The notes under the pieces are model-generated. The model was given only the letters and a program-made list of their open reading frames with translations. It did no database searches and was not told where the DNA came from. Shown one piece after another: positions 52,713 to 60,739 of a stretch of 64,000 nucleotides of DNA. The position numbers and the translations under genes were made by a program. The number at the start of each line of letters is the position of its first letter. Within the stretch, counting starts at the first letter, position 1. Origin of the DNA: Dactylosporangium fulvum (lineage in GTDB: Bacteria; Actinomycetota; Actinomycetes; Mycobacteriales; Micromonosporaceae); assembly GCF_025137375.1 (NCBI RefSeq), contig NZ_CP073720.1, positions 4,860,501-4,924,500 of the forward strand. Reading direction: 5' to 3'.

Positions 52713-52799
52713 CGGCCCTCCTTCGCCAGTTCAGTCGGCGTGAAGGCCCGGCGGGTTCATTTTCGGCGATGGTCCGTGCGCGTCGACCCTGTTGTGGAC

Positions 52800-52840
52800 G
52801 GGCCGGTTCCGTTCCCGGGTGGCGGGAACGGAACCGGCCC
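52800..52840 (-). terminator. Strong 18-bp hairpin after the secreted protease gene
   Basis: GGGCCGGTTCCGTTCCCG (52800-52817) pairs perfectly with 52823-52840 around a GGTGG loop, 38 bp past the protease stop. There is no T-run, but the long stem is typical of actinomycete terminators. Confidence 0.75.
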
Positions 52841-52877
52841 TGCTGCTCGGAGCGGTCCGGCCGGCGTGCTCGAAGGT

Positions 52878-54488
52878 CTACCAGCCGTTGCCGATCTTCA
52901 CGGGCGCGACGCTGCTCGGGCCGCGCCGGCTCTCGCCCGGGTAGAGCCACAGGTCGCCGGTGGCGTCGTGCCTGGCGATGAGGTCCTTGTTGCAGAAACG
53001 TCGTACGTCAACGGAAATGCACTGGCGGTCCCAGTCGGCCGCGCCGAACGGTGATCTGCCGGACCAGCCGCTGCCGATGCGCACCCCGGGGTCCCAGCCG
53101 TAGCCGCGCACGCCGCGGCCGGGGTAGAGCCACAGATCGCCGGAGTCGTTGTATCTGGCGAGAATGTCCTGGCGGCCGTCGCGGTCCCAGTCCGTCACGC
53201 CGAACGGCGTAAAGGCGTTCCAGGTGTCACTGATCTTCACCCAGGGCAGCACCATCTCGCCGCGCTGGCTCGCGCCGGCCCAGAGCCACAGTTCGCCGGT
53301 GCTGTCCTGCCGGGCGATCAGGTCTTGGTGGCCGTCGCGGTCCCAGTCGGCCACGCCGAACGGCGTGTAGCCGCTCCAGCCGCCGCCGAGACGCACCGGC
53401 AGCGCGCTTCCGGGACCGCGCCGGCTTTCGCCCGGCTGGAGCCACAGTTCGCCGGTGGGGTCGTGCCTGGCGAGAATGTCCTGGTGGCCGTCGCGGTCCC
53501 AGTCGGCAACGCCGAACGGCGTGTAGCGGCTCCAGCCGCCGCTGAGGCGCACCGGTGGCGTGCTGCCGTAGCCGCGCCGGCTTTCGCCCGGGTAGAGCCA
53601 CACTTCGCCGGTCGAGTCGCGCCTGGTGATGATGTCCTGGTGGCCGTCGTGGTCCCAGTCGGCGGTGCCGAACCAGGTGTACGGCAGGCGCGTGATCTGG
53701 CTGAGGATCCAGTCACGGTTCCCGCCGGCGCCCACCTCGCTGTAGGACCCGGCACCTCCGCAGCTCGCGCCCTTGACCACGCCGGCCTGCACCGTCGTTC
53801 CGTTGGCCCGCACCAGCAGCGGGCCGCCGCTGTCGCCCGGGCACGGACCGCGGTCCACCATGATCCTCTTGATGCCGAGGTCGTCCACCTCCGGTGGCGT
53901 GATGTTGACGACCGCCACCTGCAGCTGGTTGGGAAGGGCGCCACTGGCGTCGCGTCCCCAGCCGATGGCCAGGCCCTGGTCGTACTGTGTGAACGGGCCG
54001 GACTGGATGCCGTCCCACAGTCCGGCGTCGGCGGGCGTGGCCAGCCGGACCGGTGTCACGGTGGTCACCGGTGAGCTGAGCTCGAGCAGTGCGACGTCGT
54101 TGTGCCCGCCCTGATAGCCGGGGTGGCGCACGATTCGGGTGATCCGGCGCAACTCGCCGCCGGTGGCGGCCGTGGTGTTGCCCACCCGGGCGGTCACGTC
54201 GCCGACCGACGCCGGCGCCGCGCAGTGTGCTGCGGTGAGCACCCAGCTCGGGTGGATCAGTGAGCCGGTGCACAGGGCGCCCACCGCCGTGTTGCGGATC
54301 TCGGCGACGAACGCCCACTCGGCTGTCGTCACGGCGGAGCCGCCGTGGATGGCCTGGGCCGGGGACGCTACGACGCTCGGCACGGCGACGCCCAGCAGCG
54401 CAGCGGCCAGTGTGCCGGTGAGTCGCGCACGGCGGTGCCTGCCGCGTTGCGAGGCAGGCGGGCGGACAAGGGTCACGCTCATGGACAC
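52878..54488 (-). CDS. Secreted trypsin-like serine protease (S1) with C-terminal FG-GAP/VCBS repeats
   Basis: This 536-residue protein has a Sec signal (to about 46, SPAQA), then an S1 domain with His88 (LTAAHC), Asp131 (HNDVALLEL) and Ser220 (PGDSGGP). From about 255 to the end run about five repeats of 52 residues with the pattern ADWDxDGxxDIxAR, D-S/T-TGExWLYPGESRRG. These are FG-GAP/VCBS Ca-binding blades that may form a propeller for surface or glycan binding. The last repeat has its DxDxDG loop replaced by DRQCISVDVRRFCNKD, with two Cys. GTG at 54488 has GGAAGG 5 bp upstream. Confidence 0.92.
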   Translation of the reverse strand: MSMSVTLVRPPASQRGRHRRARLTGTLAAALLGVAVPSVVASPAQAIHGGSAVTTAEWAFVAEIRNTAVGALCTGSLIHPSWVLTAAHCAAPASVGDVTARVGNTTAATGGELRRITRIVRHPGYQGGHNDVALLELSSPVTTVTPVRLATPADAGLWDGIQSGPFTQYDQGLAIGWGRDASGALPNQLQVAVVNITPPEVDDLGIKRIMVDRGPCPGDSGGPLLVRANGTTVQAGVVKGASCGGAGSYSEVGAGGNRDWILSQITRLPYTWFGTADWDHDGHQDIITRRDSTGEVWLYPGESRRGYGSTPPVRLSGGWSRYTPFGVADWDRDGHQDILARHDPTGELWLQPGESRRGPGSALPVRLGGGWSGYTPFGVADWDRDGHQDLIARQDSTGELWLWAGASQRGEMVLPWVKISDTWNAFTPFGVTDWDRDGRQDILARYNDSGDLWLYPGRGVRGYGWDPGVRIGSGWSGRSPFGAADWDRQCISVDVRRFCNKDLIARHDATGDLWLYPGESRRGPSSVAPVKIGNGW

Positions 54489-54948
54489 AGATCCCTTCCT
54501 CGTGTACGACGCGGGCCGCGTCGTGCTCCTGCGGTGCGGTGATGCGCGTCGTGCACCTCAACTTCGGTATCACGGCGGATATTGATTAAACTAATGGCTA
54601 TCGAATATGCGCGGCGCTATCACGTCCGATGGGCGACACATCGATCCGGCTGTATCGGGGCGTATGCGAATCTGCGGAGTCGCGATGCCGCTACGAAGAC
54701 TGGGTCAACGCCGGCCTGCCGGCGCAGTGACGCTGCCCGGCTCAGGGCCGAACCGGCGGCCTTCCCGACCTCGGCCGCACCGTTGCTTGCCGGTACTTGC
54801 TGGTGGGCCGGACGCCGTTGAAGGTGTAGGTGCAGCAGGAACAGTGCCAGCGTAGAGCCCGCGACCCCCGTGCCCGCGGCACCGGAGCATCGTGGGAAGC
54901 CGCTCATCCGCGAGCGGATCCTGGTCGCCGGCGCGGTAGCGTGAACCG
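54489..54948. other. 460-bp intergenic region, no gene seen
   Basis: The region separates the protease from the divergent isochorismatase-like gene. An AT-rich stretch at about 54570-54610 (containing ATTGATTAAACTAAT) is the likely promoter zone for the protease. Short open frames here lack codon bias or known motifs. Confidence 0.5.
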
Positions 54949-55602
54949 GTGGCCATCGTGACGGATCCGCATCTCGCGCTGCACTTCCCGACGTCAGCGC
55001 TCATCACCATCGACGTGCAGCGCGACTTTCTCTCCGACGCGCCCTACGGCATTCCCGGCACCACCGAGGTGCTGCCCGAGGTCGTCGCCGCCGTGGAGGC
55101 GTTCCGGGCGGCCGGCCGCCCGGTCGTGCACGTGATCCGCCTGTACGAGAAGGGCGGCGGCAACGCCGACCGGGTCCGGCGGGGGCTGCTGTCGACCGGC
55201 GTCGAGCTTGCCACGCCGGGCAGTCACGGCAGCCGGCTCGCCCCGGGCATGCTGCCCGAGCCCGCCGCGGACCTCGATCACGAGCTGCTGCTCGGCGGCG
55301 GCGTGCAGCAGGTCGGCCCGGCCGAGTTCATCGTCTACAAGCCGCGCTGGGGCGCGTTCTACGAGACGCCGCTGCAGGACCTGCTCACCGCCCGGGGCGT
55401 CGACTCGCTCGTCTTCGTCGGCTGCAACCTGCCCAACTGCCCGCGCGCCAGTCTCATCGAGGCCAGCGAACGCGACTTCCGTGTCGCGCTCGTCCCGTCG
55501 GCGGTGTCCCGCACCAGCGAGCAAGGGCTGGCCGAGGTCGCCGGACTGGGCGTGCTGCTGCTGTCCCTCGACGAGATCCGCGCCGGACTCGCGGCGGCGT
55601 AA
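54949..55602 (+). CDS. Isochorismatase-like cysteine hydrolase
   Basis: This 217-residue protein has the family triad: Asp22 in ITIDVQRDF, Lys131 in VYKPRWGAF and Cys164 in CNLPNCPRAS. The family hydrolyses nicotinamide, N-carbamoyl amines, or related amides and vinyl ethers. The active-site loop NLPNC differs from the usual ATNVC, so the substrate is open. GTG at 54949 starts it; it ends at a hairpin facing a PadR gene. Confidence 0.87.
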   Translation: MAIVTDPHLALHFPTSALITIDVQRDFLSDAPYGIPGTTEVLPEVVAAVEAFRAAGRPVVHVIRLYEKGGGNADRVRRGLLSTGVELATPGSHGSRLAPGMLPEPAADLDHELLLGGGVQQVGPAEFIVYKPRWGAFYETPLQDLLTARGVDSLVFVGCNLPNCPRASLIEASERDFRVALVPSAVSRTSEQGLAEVAGLGVLLLSLDEIRAGLAAA

Positions 55603-55610
55603 GCCCACCG

Positions 55611-55644
55611 GGGCCGGGCGTCACCACCCGGGGGTGCCCGGCCC
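55611..55644. terminator. Bidirectional hairpin between isochorismatase-like and PadR genes
   Basis: GGGCCGGGC (55611-55619) and GCCCGGCCC (55636-55644) are perfect arms, with an inner CACC/GGTG pairing extending the stem, in the 76-bp convergent gap. Confidence 0.65.
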
Positions 55645-55678
55645 TTCAGGTCGCGTGGAGGTACGTCGACGCCGCCGC

Positions 55679-56200
55679 TCATCCGGCGACGGTGTCGATG
55701 AATCGGAGCGCGGCGCCGACGTTCTCCAGGCGCCAGGCGAGCAGGACGCGGCCGAAGCCGGTGGCGTCGGCCTGCTGCCGTTCCAGTGCCTCGTGCACGG
55801 GCGTGAGGACGTCGCGTTGAGCGGCGAGCAGGTCCGTGCTGTCCAGCCTGCGGCGTGCCAGCAGCGCGAGCTTGGCCAGCAGTGCCGAGCGCATGTCGCG
55901 GACGTGTCCCACCGGTTGGTGCAGCCAGGCGATGACGGCGGCGTTGCCGGCCGGGGTGGTGGTCAGCACGGAGCGCTGGGGGCCGCGGCTGCCGGCCTCG
56001 GTGGCTTCGACGCGGATGAGGCCGAGGCCGGTGAGCCGGTCCAGGGAACGGTAGACGATCGGGCGGGGCACGTGCCAGATCCGCCCGAGGTCGCCGTGCT
56101 CGGTGGTGAGCGCGGCGATCGCGAAGCCGTGCGTGGGTTCCTCGTCGACGACGGCGAGGACGATCCAGTCGGCCAGCGACAGCGCCGGTAGCTCACCCAT
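55679..56200 (-). CDS. PadR-family transcriptional regulator (long form)
   Basis: This regulator has 173 residues. The winged helix is in about 5-90 (ADWIVLAVVDEEPTHGFAI, VPRPIVYRSLDRLTGLGLI, then a wing with RSVLTTT). A helical C-terminal domain covers about 95-170, as in PadR/VirR-type proteins that bind aromatic or antibiotic ligands. It is divergent from the zinc-finger gene at 56282, with a perfect inverted repeat between them. Confidence 0.9.
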   Translation of the reverse strand: MGELPALSLADWIVLAVVDEEPTHGFAIAALTTEHGDLGRIWHVPRPIVYRSLDRLTGLGLIRVEATEAGSRGPQRSVLTTTPAGNAAVIAWLHQPVGHVRDMRSALLAKLALLARRRLDSTDLLAAQRDVLTPVHEALERQQADATGFGRVLLAWRLENVGAALRFIDTVAG

Positions 56201-56240
56201 CCGATCAGCCTACGGTTCGGGGTTCCGCCGATACCGCAAT

Positions 56241-56267
56241 CTCGGTAGTCTCACTGTGACTACCGAG
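56241..56267. promoter_or_regulatory. Perfect 10-bp inverted repeat between PadR and zinc-finger genes
   Basis: CTCGGTAGTC (56241-56250) and GACTACCGAG (56258-56267) are exact complements separated by TCACTGT. It sits 41 bp before the PadR start and 15 bp before the GTG of the divergent gene, well placed as a shared operator. Confidence 0.65.
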
Positions 56268-56281
56268 CGGGGGGTGTTGCC

Positions 56282-57343
56282 GTGGCGGTCACCGCCGGCC
56301 GATCACCTGGGCGTGACGTCGGTGTGGTCGGCCGGTTGGCCGACGGCACCGCGTATTTCGCGCCGACGGGTCGCATGCTCGGCGACGGCGACCGGGTGTG
56401 CTGCCACCTGTGTGGCCGCTGGTTTCTGTCGGTGGCCAGCCATCTGCGCGTCCACGGCTGGTCGAAGGTGGACTACGTCGCGGCGTTCGGGCTGGAACTG
56501 GGCAACCCGCTCGCCGGCCCGGGGACCCGTCGGCGACGTGCGGCGGCGCTGCGGCTCCGGCAGGATCGCGAGCCGGCCCTGCGTCAGGCGCAGGGCGAGG
56601 CGAGGCAGCGCGCCCGGAGCGGCGCCCTGACCCAGGCCGCCGCCACTGCCGCCCGGGGGCGCCCGCACCCGGCGGAACGGCGCGAGAAGACGCTCGCCGC
56701 GCTGTCCGCCGTCCGGCCGGCAGCGCGCGCGGCGGGCAACCGGCGCAGGGCTGAGCGCCATCGCGACGAGGTCGCGGCCGCCGTTGCCGCACGTTTCGGC
56801 TACGCCACCTTCGTGGCGTATGTCGGCGCCCGCCTCGCCGCCGGGTGGAGCATGGCGGCCGTCAGCCGGGAAGCCGGCCTGCACAAGGACTGGGTGTGCC
56901 GGCAGTTGCCGGCCCTCGCACCGGCCCTCGCCGCGGGGCGGACGGTCGTGCGTCCGCATCCGGGCGACGTCCGGTTGTCGCCGATCGCCCGGTCCTTGGG
57001 GCACGCGGACGTCGCGGCGTACCTGCACCACGCCCATCTGCGGGAACACCGGACCGTCGCGGCGCTGGCCGCGCAGGCGGGCGTGTCCCGGTCGACGGTG
57101 CTCGCCGCGATGCGCCGCCATGGCATCACGCCCATGCCGCACGCCAGCAGCCGGCATCGAGCGGACGAGCGCGGCCTGGCTGTCGCCGGGCCGTTCGGGT
57201 TCGGCTCGCTCGCCGCGTATGTGGCGCACCGCCGCGGCCAGGGCATGACCTGGCGCGCGCTGGTCGCCGAGTCCGGCTTGGCCGAGTCCACGCTGCGTCG
57301 GCACGGCCGCCGGGCCGCCGGCTCCCGGGCCTGCGCCGCGTGA
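56282..57343 (+). CDS. Ros/MucR-type zinc-finger DNA-binding protein with helix-turn-helix repeats, role unknown
   Basis: This 353-residue basic protein has a zinc-finger-like motif near 41-58: Cys41-x2-Cys44-x9-His54-x3-His58 (CCHLCGRW ... SHLRVHGW), followed by KVDYVAAFGLELGNPLAGP as in Ros/MucR proteins. The rest is Arg/Ala-rich. It holds at least three helix-turn-helix-like units each preceded by SLAAYV- or FVAYV-like text, for example TVAALAAQAGVSRSTVLAAM and TWRALVAESGLAESTLRRHG. GTG at 56282 starts it. It may be a nucleoid-like or mobile-element-derived regulator. Confidence 0.7.
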   Translation: MAVTAGRSPGRDVGVVGRLADGTAYFAPTGRMLGDGDRVCCHLCGRWFLSVASHLRVHGWSKVDYVAAFGLELGNPLAGPGTRRRRAAALRLRQDREPALRQAQGEARQRARSGALTQAAATAARGRPHPAERREKTLAALSAVRPAARAAGNRRRAERHRDEVAAAVAARFGYATFVAYVGARLAAGWSMAAVSREAGLHKDWVCRQLPALAPALAAGRTVVRPHPGDVRLSPIARSLGHADVAAYLHHAHLREHRTVAALAAQAGVSRSTVLAAMRRHGITPMPHASSRHRADERGLAVAGPFGFGSLAAYVAHRRGQGMTWRALVAESGLAESTLRRHGRRAAGSRACAA

Positions 57344-57452
57344 CCCTCCCCGGCCTCCGGCAGGCGGCTGGACCAGGCATCCCCGGCGCCGTTGTCCAGG
57401 TCGGCGCGGAGCCGTTCGACGGCGGGCTCGACGGTCCATTCCGGATGGTGGT

Positions 57453-58556
57453 TCAGGCGGGGTAGGCGTGGGTTTCGGTGGCCTTGACCGCGGCCCAGAC
57501 CTCCTGGCCGGGGGTCAGGTGCAGGTGGGCGGCGGCGGCCGGTGTGACGTCCGCGGCGGCAGCGATCGGGCCGGCCAGTTGGACGCGGAGGTTGTCGCCG
57601 TGGCGCTGGATGCCGGTGATGGTGGCCGGCCAGTTGTTGCGGGGGCTGCCGTCGGGCCGGCGCGGGTGCAGCGCGACGGCGGCGGGCGGGAAGACCACGA
57701 ACACGTCGCCGGTGAGCCGGTCGTCGCAGGTGAGGGTGAATCCTTCGGCCAGGTGGACGGTGTGCCCGTCGGCGCGCCCGCGGTACAGGTTGAGTCCGAC
57801 GAGGCGGGCCACGTAGTCGGTGCGGGGCTGGGCGGTGACGGTGGCGGCGTCGCCCTCCTGGACGACCCGGCCCTCTTCGACGATGACAAGGCGGTCGGCG
57901 AGCACGAGCGCGTCGAGCGGGTCGTGGGTGACCAGCAGCGTGGCGCCGGGGTGGGCGGTGAGGTGACGGTGCAGTTCGGCGCGGGTGTCCAGGCGGGTCC
58001 GGGCGTCGAGCGCGGCGAGGGGTTCGTCGAGCAGCAGCAGGACCGGGTCGAGGGCGAGGGCGCGGGCCAGTGCGACGCGCTGGGCCTGCCCGCCCGACAG
58101 CTGCCGAGGTTTGCGGCGGCCGTATCCGGCGAGTCCGACACGGGTCAGCCATTCGTCGGCACGGGCGCGTGCGGTGCGCCGGTCGAGGCCGTGTCGGCGC
58201 GGGCCGAACGCGACGTTGTCGAGCGCGGTCAGGTGCGGAAACAGCAGGTACTCCTGGAACACCACACCGATCGGGCGGTCCTCCGGCGGTGTCCACAGCC
58301 GGCGGTCGGGTCGGTCGAGGTCGGTCCCGTCGAGGGTGAGGTGCCCGGCGGTGAGCGGCTGCAGCCCGGCGAGGGCGCGCAGCGCGGTGGTCTTGCCGGC
58401 ACCGTTCGGGCCGAGCAGCGCGACCACCTCGCCGGCGGCGATGCGCACGGCGATGTCGAGGCGGAACGTGCCGCGGTCGACCACCAGCCGCGCGTCCAGC
58501 ACCGGGCCGTCCGCCGCGGCGGACGGCCCGATGACGGGCTCGGGCACGGCGGTCAT
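57453..58556 (-). CDS. modC: Molybdate ABC transporter ATPase ModC
   Basis: This ATPase has 367 residues: Walker A GPNGAGKTT at 49-57, VVFQEYLLFPHL, LSGGQAQRV signature and LLLLDEPLAALD. The C-terminal TOBE/Mop-like domain about 300-365 is expected in ModC for molybdate sensing. ATG at 58556 overlaps the ModB stop. It completes the mod operon. Confidence 0.92.
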   Translation of the reverse strand: MTAVPEPVIGPSAAADGPVLDARLVVDRGTFRLDIAVRIAAGEVVALLGPNGAGKTTALRALAGLQPLTAGHLTLDGTDLDRPDRRLWTPPEDRPIGVVFQEYLLFPHLTALDNVAFGPRRHGLDRRTARARADEWLTRVGLAGYGRRKPRQLSGGQAQRVALARALALDPVLLLLDEPLAALDARTRLDTRAELHRHLTAHPGATLLVTHDPLDALVLADRLVIVEEGRVVQEGDAATVTAQPRTDYVARLVGLNLYRGRADGHTVHLAEGFTLTCDDRLTGDVFVVFPPAAVALHPRRPDGSPRNNWPATITGIQRHGDNLRVQLAGPIAAAADVTPAAAAHLHLTPGQEVWAAVKATETHAYPA

Positions 58557-59398
58557 GGGGCGCTGATCCAGCGGTCGCGGAGCCCGGCGAGGATCGCCAC
58601 GGACACGGTGAGCAGGATGAGGCTGAGCACGATGGCGGCGTCCAGGTCGGTCTCCAGGGCCAGGTAGACGGCCAAGGGCATGGTCTGGGTGGTGCCCGGA
58701 TAGTTGCCGGCGAACGTGATCGTGGCGCCGAACTCGCCCAGGGCGCGGGCCCAGCACAGCACCGCGCCCGCGGCGATCCCGGGTGCGACGAGCGGCAGCG
58801 TGACGTGGGTGAAGGTGGTCCACCGGCCGGCGCCGAGGGTGGCGGCGGCCTCCTCGTAGCGGCGGTCGGCGCCGCGCAGCGCGCCCTCGACCGCGATGAT
58901 CAGGAACGGCATCGCCACGAACGCCTCGGCGATCACCACGCCGGTGGTGGTGAACGGCAGCGTGATCCCGAACGTGCTGTCGAGCCACTCGCCGACGAGT
59001 CCGCGACGGCCGAAGACCAGGAGCAGCGCCACGCCGCCCACGACCGGTGGCAGCACGAGCGGGACGGTGACGAGCGCGCGGACCAGACGGCGGCCGGGGA
59101 AGTCGACCCGGGCCAGCAGCCAGGCGAGCGGGACGCCGAGGGCGAGGCAGAGCAACGTCGCGAGGGTGGCGCACTGCAGGGACAGCCACAGGGCGGTGAG
59201 CACACCCGGCTGGGTGAGCCGCTGCGGCAGCGTCGTCCACGGTGCCCGCACCAGAAGACCGGCCAGCGGCAGGATCAGGAACAGCAGCCCGAGCGTGGCG
59301 GGGAGCAGCAGCGCGGCGGGCACCCGCCGACCGGGGGAGCCGCGGCGGGGCGGCACGGTGTCCGGCCGCGCCGCCACGGACTCGTCGAGGTCGGCCAC
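58553..59398 (-). CDS. modB: Molybdate ABC transporter permease ModB
   Basis: This permease has 281 residues and about six helices. The EAA motif is YEEAAATLGAGRWTTFTHV and the GALLRALGEF-like segment reads CWARALGEFGATITFAGN. GTG at 59398 starts 2 bp after the ModA stop. Confidence 0.92.
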   Translation of the reverse strand: MADLDESVAARPDTVPPRRGSPGRRVPAALLLPATLGLLFLILPLAGLLVRAPWTTLPQRLTQPGVLTALWLSLQCATLATLLCLALGVPLAWLLARVDFPGRRLVRALVTVPLVLPPVVGGVALLLVFGRRGLVGEWLDSTFGITLPFTTTGVVIAEAFVAMPFLIIAVEGALRGADRRYEEAAATLGAGRWTTFTHVTLPLVAPGIAAGAVLCWARALGEFGATITFAGNYPGTTQTMPLAVYLALETDLDAAIVLSLILLTVSVAILAGLRDRWISAP

Positions 59399-59400
59399 GG

Positions 59401-60213
59401 TCAGGGTGCCTGGAAGCCGGCCTCGGTCAGCACCGCTTTGCCCTTGTCGGACAGCACGTAGGCGACGAACGCCTTCGCCCCGGCCGGGTTCTTGGCGCCC
59501 TTGAGCGCGACGATCGGATAGTCGTTGATCGCTCCGGCCGACTCGGGGAACTCGAGGCCGTCGACGTTGTTCGCGGCGGCCTTGGCGTCGGTGCGGTAGA
59601 CCAGTGCGGCGTCGACCTCGCCGAGCCTGACCTTGGACAGGGCCGCCTTGACGTCCTGCTCGAGGGTGACCGGGGTGAGCTTGACGCCGGCGGCGTCGAG
59701 CGCCTTCTTGGCGGCGGCGCCGCAGGGGACCTGCTCGGCGCACAGGGCGACTTTCACGCCGGGCTTGGTCAGGTCGGCCAGGCCCTTGACGCCCTTGGGG
59801 TTGCCCTTCGGCACGGCGATGACGAGCTGGTTCTTCACGAACGTGGTCGGCGTGCCGTCGGCGCCGCCGGCGTCGGTCACGGTCTTCATGTTCGCCGGTG
59901 CCGCGGAGGCGAACACGTCCGCGGGAGCGCCCTGGTTGATCTGCGTGGCCAGGGCCGAGCTGCCGGCGAAGTTGAACTTCACCGTCGCGCCGGGGTTGGC
60001 GGCCTCGAAGTCCTTGCCGAGCTTGGTGAACGACTCGGTCAGCGACGCCGCGGCGAAAACATTGACCGTGCCGGTCACGCCGGTGCCGGTGCTGGCGTTC
60101 GTGCTGGCCGGGGCGCCGGCGTTGCCGCTGTCGTTGCTGCCGCAGCCGCTCAGAGCCAACAGGGCGGAGGCCGCCAGTGCTGTCACAGCGATGCGCATGC
60201 GATGCGGGTTCAC
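59401..60213 (-). CDS. modA: Molybdate-binding lipoprotein ModA
   Basis: This receptor has 270 residues. The lipoprotein signal ends LALSGC (Cys24) and the ModA core follows: VNVFAAASLTESFTKLGKDF, FNFAGSSALATQI, GAPADVFASA and VDAALVYRTD. GTG at 60213 with GAGG 8 bp upstream overlaps the regulator stop. Confidence 0.93.
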   Translation of the reverse strand: MNPHRMRIAVTALAASALLALSGCGSNDSGNAGAPASTNASTGTGVTGTVNVFAAASLTESFTKLGKDFEAANPGATVKFNFAGSSALATQINQGAPADVFASAAPANMKTVTDAGGADGTPTTFVKNQLVIAVPKGNPKGVKGLADLTKPGVKVALCAEQVPCGAAAKKALDAAGVKLTPVTLEQDVKAALSKVRLGEVDAALVYRTDAKAAANNVDGLEFPESAGAINDYPIVALKGAKNPAGAKAFVAYVLSDKGKAVLTEAGFQAP

Positions 60214-60635
60214 GTTGTGGTCCTCCCCTTGGGTGCCACGGCGGGGGTGGACCGCTCCACCACCACCGTGGTCGACTTGATCACCGCCACCGCGACCGAG
60301 CCGACCCGCAGGTCCAGCTCGTCGACGGCCTCGCGGCTCATCAGCGACACCAGCCGGAACGGTCCGGCCTGGATGTCGACCTGCGCCATGACCGTGTCCT
60401 TCACCACGGCGGTGACGATGCCCCGCAGCCGGTTGCGGGCCGACGAGGCGTCGGCACGAGCGTCCGGTTCACCCGCTTGCGCACGCACGAACTCCGCGAG
60501 CTCGACCCCGTCGATGAGCCGGTGGCCGTGCTCGTCGCGGACCGCGGGCAGCCGTCCAGCGTCGATCCAGCGCCGGACCGTGTCCGGACTCACGCCCAAC
60601 AACTCCGCCGCTTCGCCGATCCGGAACACCGTCAC
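60210..60635 (-). CDS. HTH-Mop regulator of molybdate transport
   Basis: This 141-residue protein has a MerR/excisionase-type helix-turn-helix at 3-45 (FRIGEAAELLGVSPDTVRRW) joined to one Mop/TOBE molybdate-binding domain about 70-135 (ARNRLRGIVTAVVKDTVMAQ, then VDELDLRVGSVAVAVIKST). It heads the mod operon and overlaps modA by 4 bp. It probably represses the operon when molybdate is bound. GTG at 60635 is favoured by GGTGG 5 bp upstream; ATG at 60659 is the alternative. Confidence 0.85.
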   Translation of the reverse strand: MTVFRIGEAAELLGVSPDTVRRWIDAGRLPAVRDEHGHRLIDGVELAEFVRAQAGEPDARADASSARNRLRGIVTAVVKDTVMAQVDIQAGPFRLVSLMSREAVDELDLRVGSVAVAVIKSTTVVVERSTPAVAPKGRTTT

Positions 60636-60739
60636 GCCGACCACCCTAATGTCCGGCATCTGCGAAGGAAAACCGGTCGCACAGTTCGCATCTTCGGTCG
60701 GCGGTGGCCTTATCGGGATCGCATCTGCATGATGGATGC

